A DNA stretch of 64,000 nucleotides, from positions 744,001 to 808,000 of the forward strand of contig NZ_JYNO01000001.1 in assembly GCF_000934745.1 (NCBI RefSeq), in the 5' to 3' direction. Shown here one piece after another: positions 46,156 to 56,473 of the stretch. The notes beneath the pieces are model-generated. The model was not told the origin of the DNA. It searched no databases and saw only the letters and a program-made list of their open reading frames with translations. The position numbers and the translations under genes are program-made. Origin of the DNA: Desulfonatronum thioautotrophicum. Its GTDB lineage: Bacteria > Desulfobacterota > Desulfovibrionia > Desulfovibrionales > Desulfonatronaceae. Numbering within the stretch: the stretch's first letter is position 1; every line of letters starts with the position of its first letter.

Positions 46156-47271
46156 TTAATTTTTTTTAAAAAAGAAGCGGCGCATGGAGACACTGAGTAC
46201 CAAGCCGATGAGGCAAAAGCTGGTCATGGTCGACGTTCCCCCGTAGCTGATCAGCGGGAGGGGAATGCCGACCACCGGCATCAGCCCGAGCACCATGCCG
46301 ATGTTGATCAGAATCTGCCAGAAAAAATAAAAAAAGACGCCTACGGCCAGATAGCAACCAAACCCGTCCTTGGCCTCCGCGGCTGTACGGACAATGCTCA
46401 ACAAAAACAGGCTGATCAGAAGCAAGAGGATCAGGCAGCCGATGAACCCCCACTCTTCACCAAAAACAGCCAAAGCGAAATCAGTATGCTTTTCCGGAAG
46501 AAATCGCAATTGACTTTGCGTGCCCTCCAGAAAGCCTCTACCCCACATCTGGCCGGATCCAATGGCAATTTGCGATTGAATGATGTGATATCCAGCCCCG
46601 AGTGGATCGCTGGTCGGATCAAGAAACCCCAGTATGCGCTGACGTTGGTAATCATGCAGCACATGCCAGCCGAGCGGCAGCAAAAAAGGAACGACGAGCA
46701 AGACGACCTTGAGCACTGCGCCATGAACCCCGCGGTACATGATCATTCCGCCCAAAATCAGCAGCAATGTGATGGCCGAGCCCAGGTCGGGCTGTTTGAG
46801 CACCAGGAGTGCCGGAACCAGGGCAATGCCCCCGAGAATCAACAGCTGGTTCCATCCAAGTTTGCCTTGATCCTGGGAAAGCAGTTTCGCCCCGAGGATC
46901 AGCAGGGATATCTTGGCAAATTCGCTGGCCTGGAAATGAAACAGCCCCAGATCAAGCCAGCGACGGGCTCCCATGATGGTTTTGCCCCAGAGCAGGGTTG
47001 CGATCAGGGCCAGTACGGTGGCCAGGAACAGTGGCCAGGCCAGCATTCGCAAATGGCGGTAGTCGAAAACCAGAAAAGCGATCATCCCGCCCAGACCCAT
47101 TATACCCCAGTAGAGCTGCTTGCGATAAAACGATGAGAGGGTAAGCCCCTCCTCCATCCGAAAGCCGCTGGCGGAGTAGAGATTGACGACGCCCAAGGCG
47201 AACAGGGTCAGTGCGAGGCCGGCCAGGGTCCAGTCAAAATGGGTGAATAAGCGACGGTCAACCGGGCTCAT
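46156..47271 (-). CDS. rodA: Rod-shape-determining peptidoglycan polymerase RodA
   Basis: The 371-residue SEDS protein has about ten hydrophobic segments and the family motifs KTIMGARRWLDLGLFHFQASEFAKISL near residue 105, KQPDLGSAITLLLILGGM near 163 and the C-terminal PVVGIPLPLISYGGTSTM. SEDS proteins polymerise glycan strands from lipid II with their partner PBP2. The ATG at 47271 overlaps the mrdA stop by 14 bases, so the two are translated together. Confidence 0.95.
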   Translation of the reverse strand: MSPVDRRLFTHFDWTLAGLALTLFALGVVNLYSASGFRMEEGLTLSSFYRKQLYWGIMGLGGMIAFLVFDYRHLRMLAWPLFLATVLALIATLLWGKTIMGARRWLDLGLFHFQASEFAKISLLILGAKLLSQDQGKLGWNQLLILGGIALVPALLVLKQPDLGSAITLLLILGGMIMYRGVHGAVLKVVLLVVPFLLPLGWHVLHDYQRQRILGFLDPTSDPLGAGYHIIQSQIAIGSGQMWGRGFLEGTQSQLRFLPEKHTDFALAVFGEEWGFIGCLILLLLISLFLLSIVRTAAEAKDGFGCYLAVGVFFYFFWQILINIGMVLGLMPVVGIPLPLISYGGTSTMTSFCLIGLVLSVSMRRFFFKKN

Positions 47272-49075
47272 GGGGCTCGTCGGCGGGTTGAATGTCCGGA
47301 AACAGGTAGTCGTAAATGGACTTGATGATCGGACCGGCTGCCGATCCGCCACCCCCGCCATGCTCGACCATGGCCACAATGACGTAGCTGCGTCCGTCCC
47401 GTTGGCCGAACGAGTTCATCCAGCCATGGTGGCGAAAATGGTAGGGAATGTCTTCGAGATCGGCGCGTTCGAATTCGCTCATCAGCCGAATAACCTGGGC
47501 GGTACCGGTCTTGGCCCCGAGACGGACACCGGGCTTGGCAATCCGCCGGGCCGTCCCCCGGGAGCCTTCAACGGTATTTACCATGGTCTGGACCAGGAAA
47601 TCCCGGTGTCCGGCCTGCAAGGGAAGCTCTCCCTGGACTTCAGGGGGGGCATCGGCCAGAAGCTGGGGTTTGAGCAGCTTGCCGCCGTTAACCAGGGCCG
47701 CGGTGTATCGGGCCACTTGCAACGGCGTGGTCAACATGTAGCCCTGTCCGATGGACATGTTCAGGTTATCTCCCCCATGCCAGGGTTCATTGAAGCGACG
47801 ACGTTTCCAATCGCGGCTGGGGACCAGTCCCATGGATTCATGGGGCAGGTCGATTCCGGTCCGCAAGCCGAATCCGCTCTCCACGGCGTAGGGATGCATC
47901 CGGTCCACTCCCAGCTTGTCTCCAAGTGTATAGAAGTAGACGTCGCAGGACTGAACCAGGCCCTGGTTCATGTCCATCCAGCCGTGGCCGCGCCGTTGCC
48001 AGCACCGAAAAAGGCGATTGCCCAGCCGAAGTCCTCCGGAACAAAAAACGCGGTCAGTGGGTATGGCGATCTGATGCGTCAGGGCTGCTCCGGCAATAAC
48101 CAGCTTGAAGACCGAAGCCGGTGGATAAGCGCTCTGGATTGCCCGGTTCTGCAGGGGGTGGGCGGGATTGTCCCGCAATAACGCCCAGTCGGCGTGGCTC
48201 AGGCCGGCAACAAACAAATTGTTGTCAAAGGCCGGCTTGCTGACCAGAGAAAGAACCTGCCCGGTATCGGCTTCCATGACGATCACCGAGCCGACATGCT
48301 CGCCCAAGGTTTGATCGACAAACCGTTGCAATTCCAGATCGATACTCAGACGAACATCATTGCCCGCCTGAGGCGGGACCAGCAGCGTGGTGCCCAGGTG
48401 ACGTCCCGCAACGTCGACATCAACTTGGCGCAGACCCTTGCGCCCCCGCAGGGTCCTTTCCATGGTCAATTCGATGCCCTTCTTGCCGATGCTGTCGCCC
48501 AGAGTGAGGTCTGGGTCGGCGCTCATCTCCTGCTCATTGGCCTCAGCCACATATCCGATAACATGGGCCAGCAGCGGGCCTTGGGGATAAGATCGCCGCG
48601 GCTTGGTGACGATCTTCAATTCGGGCCAGGTCATGGTATTGGCCTCAATGGTGGCCAGCTGCTCGAAGGTCAGGGAGTGGACGAGAATTTGTGGTTGAAA
48701 TCGTCTGATGCGCAGGCGTCCCAGCTCGAAGGTCTCCAGGAGTTGGTCGTGGTCCAGGTCGAGCCATTCACTGACTTGCCGCAGGACCGCGGGAATGTCC
48801 TGCGAGTCCTCACGGACAATGGCCAAAGCGTAAGCGGGCTCGTTTACAGCCAACAACACCCCGCCGCGATCTCTGATCAGCCCACGTGGCGCGTAAACCT
48901 GCTGCTGGCGGATGCGATTGTTTTCCGCCCTTTCCGCAAATTCCTGGCCCCTGTGCAATTGCAGATACCAGAAGCGCAGGGTGAAAACGAGAAACATCCC
49001 CAGAACCAAAAGCTGCAGGAGCAGCAAACCGTTTCTGGACGATTGCTGAAGGTCGGCGTCACGATTGAGATGCAT
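47258..49075 (-). CDS. mrdA: Penicillin-binding protein 2 (MrdA)
   Basis: The 605-residue transpeptidase has an N-terminal membrane anchor (GLLLLQLLVLGMFLVFTLRFWYL), the dimerisation region APRGLIRDRGG near residue 60 and catalytic motifs SVFK (acyl-enzyme serine near 319 in YPPASVFKLVIAG), SCD (VQSCDVYFY) and KTG (GAKTGTAQV near 520). It cross-links peptidoglycan in the elongasome. The ATG at 49075 overlaps the mreD end by 17 bases. Confidence 0.95.
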   Translation of the reverse strand: MHLNRDADLQQSSRNGLLLLQLLVLGMFLVFTLRFWYLQLHRGQEFAERAENNRIRQQQVYAPRGLIRDRGGVLLAVNEPAYALAIVREDSQDIPAVLRQVSEWLDLDHDQLLETFELGRLRIRRFQPQILVHSLTFEQLATIEANTMTWPELKIVTKPRRSYPQGPLLAHVIGYVAEANEQEMSADPDLTLGDSIGKKGIELTMERTLRGRKGLRQVDVDVAGRHLGTTLLVPPQAGNDVRLSIDLELQRFVDQTLGEHVGSVIVMEADTGQVLSLVSKPAFDNNLFVAGLSHADWALLRDNPAHPLQNRAIQSAYPPASVFKLVIAGAALTHQIAIPTDRVFCSGGLRLGNRLFRCWQRRGHGWMDMNQGLVQSCDVYFYTLGDKLGVDRMHPYAVESGFGLRTGIDLPHESMGLVPSRDWKRRRFNEPWHGGDNLNMSIGQGYMLTTPLQVARYTAALVNGGKLLKPQLLADAPPEVQGELPLQAGHRDFLVQTMVNTVEGSRGTARRIAKPGVRLGAKTGTAQVIRLMSEFERADLEDIPYHFRHHGWMNSFGQRDGRSYVIVAMVEHGGGGGSAAGPIIKSIYDYLFPDIQPADEPHEPG

Positions 49076-49544
49076 GGCGGGTAGCAAAGCGGTATAGGGT
49101 GTCCAAGATCCACCAACCCACAACAAACGTGCAAAACATGACCAACCCCTCCAGGACCAAACGCTGTCCGTAAATACTCATGGATTGCAATCCGGCCATG
49201 GTGTGGAGAATGATGATCTGCAAGAGAGTGAACGCGGCGGCCAAAAGCAAAATGAAAACGGGGCTTCGGGGTTCAAAAAGACTGCGTCCGAGGAAGAAGA
49301 TGCCGATGAGCGCGCCGTATCTCAGGACACCCGCGCCAAAGGCCAAGGCGCCGGGACCTTCCTGAATGAGAATTGCCAGGAGCGTCAGCCCGAGCACGCG
49401 ACGAAACCGTTCCCGTTGCAGGCACAAGACAATTCCGGAGGCGAAAAAATCGGACCCAGGGACAAAAAGCTGCAACCAGACCGCCAGCACGATAAAAACG
49501 GTCCAAAAAACTCGCATCGGGGTCAGACCGATGACACTGGACAC
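49059..49544 (-). CDS. mreD: Rod-shape-determining protein MreD
   Basis: The 161-residue protein has about five hydrophobic segments and no soluble domain, the MreD layout, and sits between mreC and mrdA as in most bacteria. The stretch GLTLLAILIQEGPGALAFGAGVLRYGALIGIFFLG is typical. MreD helps anchor the elongasome. The start is GTG two bases after the mreC stop. Sequence conservation in this family is low, so position in the operon carries much of the weight. Confidence 0.85.
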   Translation of the reverse strand: MSSVIGLTPMRVFWTVFIVLAVWLQLFVPGSDFFASGIVLCLQRERFRRVLGLTLLAILIQEGPGALAFGAGVLRYGALIGIFFLGRSLFEPRSPVFILLLAAAFTLLQIIILHTMAGLQSMSIYGQRLVLEGLVMFCTFVVGWWILDTLYRFATRHASQS

Positions 49545-49546
49545 GT

Positions 49547-51434
<1,888 letters not shown>

Positions 51435-51569
51435 TCACTTGGGGATAAGATAAATGATCACTCGATGTGCAGGATTAAAGTCCGCGAACTTAGCAAAACC
51501 GGCAAGTGCAAGCAAGGCGGTACCAGTCTCCCCGTCCCAATTCAGTCTCTCACCTCCAGGTGATTTGGT

Positions 51570-52577
51570 GTGGTTTCTCCATATTATACCACCCTTTCCG
51601 GGTATTTACGTGCCAAGTACGGAACCCGTGTTCAAAAAATCCCCTTGGACGCCGGTTCCACCTGTCCAAACCGGGATGGAACGTTCTCTCGGCAAGGATG
51701 TCTGTTTTGCGCTCCCTCTGGTGCCGGGACAGGGTTGTATGGCCATGGGCTGCCCCTTGCGGCCCAGTGGGCCCACCTGACGCGTCGGCTGCAAGAGAAA
51801 TATTCCCGTGTGGTCTACTGGGCGTATCTGCAGTCCTACAGTAACACATACGGATCGCTTAGGCGCCTTCAGAATCTGCTGGCTGAACTGAGCAAGCTTC
51901 CCGGAGCTCGGTTGTTGGGGCTCGGCACGCGCCCCGACTGCCTGGACAAGGAGAAGTTTCGCTGTATCACGGAGAGCGGGTTTTCCGAGATTTGGCTGGA
52001 CATCGGACTGCAATCCGCCAACGATCAGACCTTGCAACGTATTCGTCGCGGTCATGATTTCGCCTGTTTTGCCCGGTGCGTGGAATCGGCTTACTTGCAG
52101 GGACTCCGGGTCTGTGTCCATGTGATGCATGGATTGCCTGGTGAGACCAGCGGTGATTTTATTAAAACCATTGAGGCCGTGAATGGCTTGCCCATCGCCG
52201 GCATCAAGTTCCACAATCTTTTCGTGGCCCGGGGGAGCGGCCTGGAACAGGTCTGGCGAAGGGGGGGCTACGTCCCGCCAACCATGGAGGTCTATGTCCG
52301 GGACGTGATTCGTGGTCTGGAATGCCTCAGGCCGGATGTCCTGGTCCATCGCCTGAATGCAGATCCCCGTGCCGAGGAGCTGCTGGCGCCAACGTGGGCT
52401 GGAAACAAGCGGGCCATTCTCGATGCCCTGCAACTGGGCATGGAGACGGTTGATCTGCGTCAGGGCAGAAGGTCCGCCACATCGACAACGTCCGCCATAT
52501 CGACACTGGAACCATCCGTAGCGATGAGGGAGCAACTGACATGCCCGAACACGATATTATCTGCGTTGAACCGCTGA
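51570..52577 (+). CDS. TIGR01212-family radical SAM protein (YhcC-like)
   Basis: The 335-residue protein has the modified radical SAM cysteine cluster CPNRDGTFSRQGCLFC near residues 32-47, followed by YLQSYSNTYGSLRRL, RPDCLD and the IGLQSANDQTLQRIRRGHDF segment that define TIGR01212 (YhcC). It binds a [4Fe-4S] cluster and S-adenosylmethionine; the reaction is unknown. The start is GTG at 51570 with AGGTGAT upstream. The C-terminal 50 residues look variable and overlap the MGMT gene by 37 bases. Confidence 0.88.
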   Translation: MVSPYYTTLSGYLRAKYGTRVQKIPLDAGSTCPNRDGTFSRQGCLFCAPSGAGTGLYGHGLPLAAQWAHLTRRLQEKYSRVVYWAYLQSYSNTYGSLRRLQNLLAELSKLPGARLLGLGTRPDCLDKEKFRCITESGFSEIWLDIGLQSANDQTLQRIRRGHDFACFARCVESAYLQGLRVCVHVMHGLPGETSGDFIKTIEAVNGLPIAGIKFHNLFVARGSGLEQVWRRGGYVPPTMEVYVRDVIRGLECLRPDVLVHRLNADPRAEELLAPTWAGNKRAILDALQLGMETVDLRQGRRSATSTTSAISTLEPSVAMREQLTCPNTILSALNR

Positions 52578-53035
52578 CCGTGAATCTTTCCTGGGAGGCG
52601 GATCGACTGCAATCCATTGCCCTGCGCTGGTCCGAAGCTGGGGACGTATCCACAATCAGGACCAAATGGGCCAAACCGTTTCAGGAGAGTCTTCAGCGAT
52701 ATCTGGACAAGCAGGAGCCTGATTGGCCGGAATTCACCCTGGCTGATACGGGAATGAGCGACTTTACGTTGCGCATTCTCCAGCGGTTGCGAATGGTGCC
52801 GTTCGGGGCATGGTCCAGTTACGGGAGATTGGCGGCGGAAAGTGGACACCCCGGGGCCGCACGGGCAGTGGGTCGGGTCATGGCCGGTAATCCCTGGCCG
52901 TTGCTCTTCCCTTGCCACAGGGTGTTGGGCAAAAAAGGGCAACTGACCGGCTTTGGCCCTGGCTTGGATCTGAAACGCTACCTGCTCGCCATTGAGGGTA
53001 TTTCCTGTTCGTCCTCAAGCCGGTGCAGTGCATAA
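52541..53035 (+). CDS. Methylated-DNA--protein-cysteine S-methyltransferase (MGMT family)
   Basis: The 164-residue protein has the helix-turn-helix segment VPFGAWSSYGRLAAESGHPGAARAVGRVMAGNPWPLLFPCHRVLG with the acceptor cysteine near residue 125 in PCHRV and the following GKKGQLTGFGPGLDLKRYLLAIEG. It removes O6-alkyl groups from guanine in DNA by transferring them to itself. No Ada-type regulatory domain is present. The start lies inside the preceding gene, so the two are co-transcribed. Confidence 0.92.
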   Translation: MPEHDIICVEPLTVNLSWEADRLQSIALRWSEAGDVSTIRTKWAKPFQESLQRYLDKQEPDWPEFTLADTGMSDFTLRILQRLRMVPFGAWSSYGRLAAESGHPGAARAVGRVMAGNPWPLLFPCHRVLGKKGQLTGFGPGLDLKRYLLAIEGISCSSSSRCSA

Positions 53036-53059
53036 TCAGAACAGTACATGGGAGGTATC

Positions 53060-53980
53060 ATGCATTTTTTTATCCTGGGAGGGACTGGGTTTGTCGGCAG
53101 GCATTTGATCAATTGGCTTTTGCAGCAAGGTCACAAGGTGGAGGCGTTGGGGCGCAACCCGAAAAGCCTGGACCGACTTCCGGCTGGGTGTGAAGGCGTT
53201 CATGGTGATCCGTTGCAACCTGGTGATTGGCAAACCATGGCCGGGCAGGCTGATGTGGTGATCAACCTGGTGGGGCGTTCGATCATGACCAGGTGGAACG
53301 ATGCGACCAGAAAAGAGATACTTGAGACCAGGGTGCAGTCCACACGTATGGCCGTCCAGGCCTTATCCGGGGAGCACGGTCGGGGCAAGGTTTTGATTAA
53401 TGCCAATGCCGTAGGGTACTATCCGCTGGATTCAACCAGGGAGTTTGCCGAGGATGGTCCTGCCGGCACCGGCTTCCTGGCTGATGTGGCGCAGGCTTGG
53501 CAAGCTGAAGCGGAAAAAGCCCGCGCGTTCGGTGTGCGGGTGGTCATCGCCCGGTTTGGGACTGTATTGGGGCCGGACGGCGGGGCCATGGCCCAGCTGC
53601 TTCCTCTTTTTCGCAAAGGGCTGGGCGGGCGTCTGGGCAGTGGAGAGCAATGGTTTCCATGGATACACGTTCTGGATCTATGCCGAGCGATGGAATTTAT
53701 GGCTCAGCATCCTGAATTGGACGGACCTGTGAATTGTTGCGCACCTCAGCCGGCCTCAAATACCTACTTTACCCGAGCCTTGGGCGGGCTGCTACGGAGA
53801 CCGACAATCTTCCCGGTCCCGGCATTCGTCCTCAAACTGGCCATGGGAGAGGTTGCCCAGGTTGTCCTCCAGGGGGCGAAGATTGTGCCCAAAGCACTGA
53901 TCGATGCCGGATTTGCATTTCGTTTTGGCCTCCTGGAAGGAGCCTTGCGGGATATCATCAGGCAGGTCGAAGCCCAGTGA
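53060..53980 (+). CDS. TIGR01777-family NAD-dependent epimerase/dehydratase-like protein
   Basis: The 306-residue protein has the short-chain-dehydrogenase Rossmann motif FFILGGTGFVGRHLINWL at its N-terminus, DVVINLVGRSIMTRWNDATRKEILETRVQSTRMAVQAL, which is typical of TIGR01777 (YfcH/SDR39U1), and WFPWIHVLDLCRAMEFM. The C-terminal DUF1731-like region has VPAFVLKLAMGEVAQVVLQGAKIVPKAL. Function is unknown. The ATG at 53060 has GGGAGGT upstream. The stop overlaps the thioesterase start (GTGA). Confidence 0.9.
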   Translation: MHFFILGGTGFVGRHLINWLLQQGHKVEALGRNPKSLDRLPAGCEGVHGDPLQPGDWQTMAGQADVVINLVGRSIMTRWNDATRKEILETRVQSTRMAVQALSGEHGRGKVLINANAVGYYPLDSTREFAEDGPAGTGFLADVAQAWQAEAEKARAFGVRVVIARFGTVLGPDGGAMAQLLPLFRKGLGGRLGSGEQWFPWIHVLDLCRAMEFMAQHPELDGPVNCCAPQPASNTYFTRALGGLLRRPTIFPVPAFVLKLAMGEVAQVVLQGAKIVPKALIDAGFAFRFGLLEGALRDIIRQVEAQ

Positions 53981-54729
53981 GCCGATCGGTTTGGACGGAG
54001 ACTTTTCGGGTCCGGACCAGTGATGCGGATCTGTTCGGCTTGGCACGACTGGACGCCCTCTTTTCCTGTTTTCAGGAAGCTGCGGGGCACCATGCCCAGG
54101 AGCTGGGTGTGGGCCGGGTTGCTCTTGGGGCGCATGGTTGCTTTTGGGTGCTGTCGCGCTGTTGGATGCAGATTGAGCAATATCCAGCCTGGGGTCAGGA
54201 ATTCGTGGTTCGCACCTGGCCCCAGGGGGTCCACAGGCTCTTCGCGATGCGCCACTTCCGACTACTGGACCCGGCTGGTGGAGAATTTGGCTCAGGGATC
54301 TCGGCCTGGGTGGTCCTGGACGCGGCAAAGCGGCGTCCAGTCCGGCCTGGTCCTTTTCTGGAACACATTGTCATGCCCAACGAATCAAAGGTAGAGGGTG
54401 GAATTCTTGAAAAGCAAGATTCCGCCCAAGAAATGCGGCAACTCCGTGTCGTCACCGTGCCCTATAGCGACCTGGACGTGAACCAACATGTGAACAACGC
54501 AGCCTATGTCCGCTGGATTCTGGACAGTTTTGGCCAAGGCCAGCATGAAATGGAGCAGATTCGATCGATTCGCATTGATTATCTCGCAGAGACCCTGCTC
54601 GGTGAGCACATTTCCATTCAGGCCCAGTCACGCCGTCCCTTTGGCAACCAGACCATAGTCGGTCTGCGGACCCCTCCTGCGCAGTCCGTTTTTCAGGCTG
54701 AAGTTGCCTGGCAGCATCGAGTCTGTTGA
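53977..54729 (+). CDS. Acyl-ACP thioesterase (FatA/B-like, double hotdog)
   Basis: The 250-residue protein has two hotdog-like halves. The first starts ETFRVRTSDADLFGLARLDALFSCFQEAAGHHAQELGVG, as in acyl-ACP thioesterases. The second contains the catalytic-region motif DVNQHVNNAAYVRWILD near residue 168 with the conserved Asn-His pair. It would release fatty acids from acyl carrier protein. The GTG start overlaps the stop of the preceding gene, indicating coupling. Confidence 0.85.
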   Translation: MSRSVWTETFRVRTSDADLFGLARLDALFSCFQEAAGHHAQELGVGRVALGAHGCFWVLSRCWMQIEQYPAWGQEFVVRTWPQGVHRLFAMRHFRLLDPAGGEFGSGISAWVVLDAAKRRPVRPGPFLEHIVMPNESKVEGGILEKQDSAQEMRQLRVVTVPYSDLDVNQHVNNAAYVRWILDSFGQGQHEMEQIRSIRIDYLAETLLGEHISIQAQSRRPFGNQTIVGLRTPPAQSVFQAEVAWQHRVC

Positions 54730-54756
54730 GCTGGTTGTCTATACGCAGTCCCTCCC

Positions 54757-56160
54757 ATGAAACGCATCCTCCTTGCCTCCAATGATATTGCCAGTCTGAA
54801 AGTCGTGAGTGAGGCCTTTGCTCCCGACGGCACGGTGGATGTTGTCGGCTCAAAGGCTCAACTCCAGAGCAAGGTCTCGCGCAATGAATATGATTTTGTG
54901 TTGGTGGATCTTGATTTTTTGAATATCCAGCCGGACAAGACCGTATCTGATTATCGCAAGGATCTGCAGTGTTACTGGCGCAACAATCCTCATGCGGAAA
55001 TCATCGTCCTGGCCCCGCAAGGGCGCATCCGGGACGCCGTGTTCGTGGTCAAGGCTGGTGCCGGGAATTATCTCACGTATCCTTTAAATAAGGATGAACT
55101 GCTGTTTGTGATGGAGAGCCTGTATGAGTCGTTAAAAGTCCAGTCGGAGCTGGACCATTTTCGCGATGAAGTCATGACGGGCGGGCTGCTGCGCATGGGC
55201 GACATGCGCAGCGCAGCTATGCGCAAAGTGCATGAAAAGATCCAGGTTGTGGCCAAGTCCAACACTACTGTTCTGCTCAGCGGGGAAACCGGGACGGGCA
55301 AGGGAGTTATCGCACGCAGCATCCACTCGCATAGTGCCAGGGTCCAATTTCCTTTCATCGGTGTGCACTGCGGGGCCATTCCGGAAACGCTGATTGAAAG
55401 TGAGCTGTTCGGCCATGAAAAAGGTTCTTTCACTGGTGCTGTGCGACGCAAGCTGGGTAAGTTTGAACTGGGTGCAGGTGGTACGGTCTTCCTGGACGAA
55501 ATCAGCACCATCAGCCCGGCCATGCAGATCAAGTTGCTCCAGGTGCTCCAGGACAAGGTCTTTCAACGGGTGGGGGGCGAAAAGGACATTCGCCTGGAGG
55601 CCCGCATTATTGCGGCTTCCAACGAAGAACTGAAGTCCCTGAGTGCTCAAGGGATGTTCCGCACGGACCTTTTTTACCGCCTGAATGTTTTTCCCATTGA
55701 TGTTCCACCCTTGCGGGAGCGCCGCGAAGACATTCCTCTCCTGGTGGATCATTTTCTGAAACAACTGAATACGTTGCATGTCAAGGAAATTCACGGTGTG
55801 CACCCATTGGTTCTCCCCGTTCTGACTCGCTATGAATGGCCGGGCAATGTGCGGGAGCTGGAAAATATTATTGAGAGGGCGTTTCTTTTGGAGCGCTCCC
55901 ATGTTCTGACACCGGAAAGTTTTCCTCAGGAAATGTTCGAAGGCGTCGGGCAGGGTGTGACCATGGCTCTGGATATTTCTCAGCCGTTGTCCGAAGTCAG
56001 GCGTCTGGCGCTGGAGAATGTGGAGCGATCCTATCTCAAGGTACTTCTTGCCGAATATCGAGGAAGCATCAAGCAGTCCGCCATGCACATCGGCATCACT
56101 CCACGTCAATTGCACAATCTGATGAATCGCTACAGGCTCCGCAAGGAGGATTTCAAGTAG
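54757..56160 (+). CDS. Sigma-54-dependent activator with a degenerate receiver domain
   Basis: The 467-residue protein has a receiver-like domain (1-125), AAA+ domain (about 140-380) and Fis-type helix-turn-helix (QSAMHIGITPRQLHNLMNRYRL). The receiver keeps one aspartate in VLVDLDFLN, but the acidic pocket is only ASND and the conserved lysine of KP is replaced (TYPLN), so normal phospho-switching is doubtful. The AAA+ part has GETGTGKG near 176, the sigma-54 contact loop as GSFTGA (usual GAFTGA) near 223 and GTVFLDEIS. No kinase gene adjoins. A sigma-54 promoter lies 226 bases past the stop and drives the next operon, so it is the likely local regulator. Confidence 0.9.
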   Translation: MKRILLASNDIASLKVVSEAFAPDGTVDVVGSKAQLQSKVSRNEYDFVLVDLDFLNIQPDKTVSDYRKDLQCYWRNNPHAEIIVLAPQGRIRDAVFVVKAGAGNYLTYPLNKDELLFVMESLYESLKVQSELDHFRDEVMTGGLLRMGDMRSAAMRKVHEKIQVVAKSNTTVLLSGETGTGKGVIARSIHSHSARVQFPFIGVHCGAIPETLIESELFGHEKGSFTGAVRRKLGKFELGAGGTVFLDEISTISPAMQIKLLQVLQDKVFQRVGGEKDIRLEARIIAASNEELKSLSAQGMFRTDLFYRLNVFPIDVPPLRERREDIPLLVDHFLKQLNTLHVKEIHGVHPLVLPVLTRYEWPGNVRELENIIERAFLLERSHVLTPESFPQEMFEGVGQGVTMALDISQPLSEVRRLALENVERSYLKVLLAEYRGSIKQSAMHIGITPRQLHNLMNRYRLRKEDFK

Positions 56161-56386
56161 CTGATCCGGTAATGCAAATGAGTCGCCTTGCGCAGGTTAC
56201 GAAGCGGTATTTCTTGTTTTTAAAAAAAATCGGCAACACGACTTCTTATTTCACCTCATCGTTTTTTCAACAGGGTGGGCCTCTGGCCTTAGCCGACTGA
56301 TAAAGGTGCCCTGAATGAAGAAATTGTATTTCTCATTCCCGCATGTTCTTCTTTTAAGTTATTCATTTTTTTCAGGTGATTAGATT

Positions 56387-56401
56387 TGGCCCAATGATTG
56401 C
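56387..56401 (+). promoter_or_regulatory. Sigma-54 (-24/-12) promoter of the aminomutase operon
   Basis: TGGCCCAATGATTGC carries GG and GC at the exact sigma-54 spacing and matches TGGCAC-N5-TTGC except for one base. It lies 72 bases upstream of the aminomutase ATG in a 313-base AT-rich gap (56161-56473) that otherwise holds no gene, directly after the gene for a sigma-54 activator. Upstream AT-rich sequence could hold activator sites, but no clear inverted repeat was identified. Confidence 0.7.
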
Positions 56402-56473
56402 TCTCGGCATGTTGACCTTGCAGGCAACAAACAACCATCTCTGGGCGTGAATCCCAGGGATACGAGGACAATC

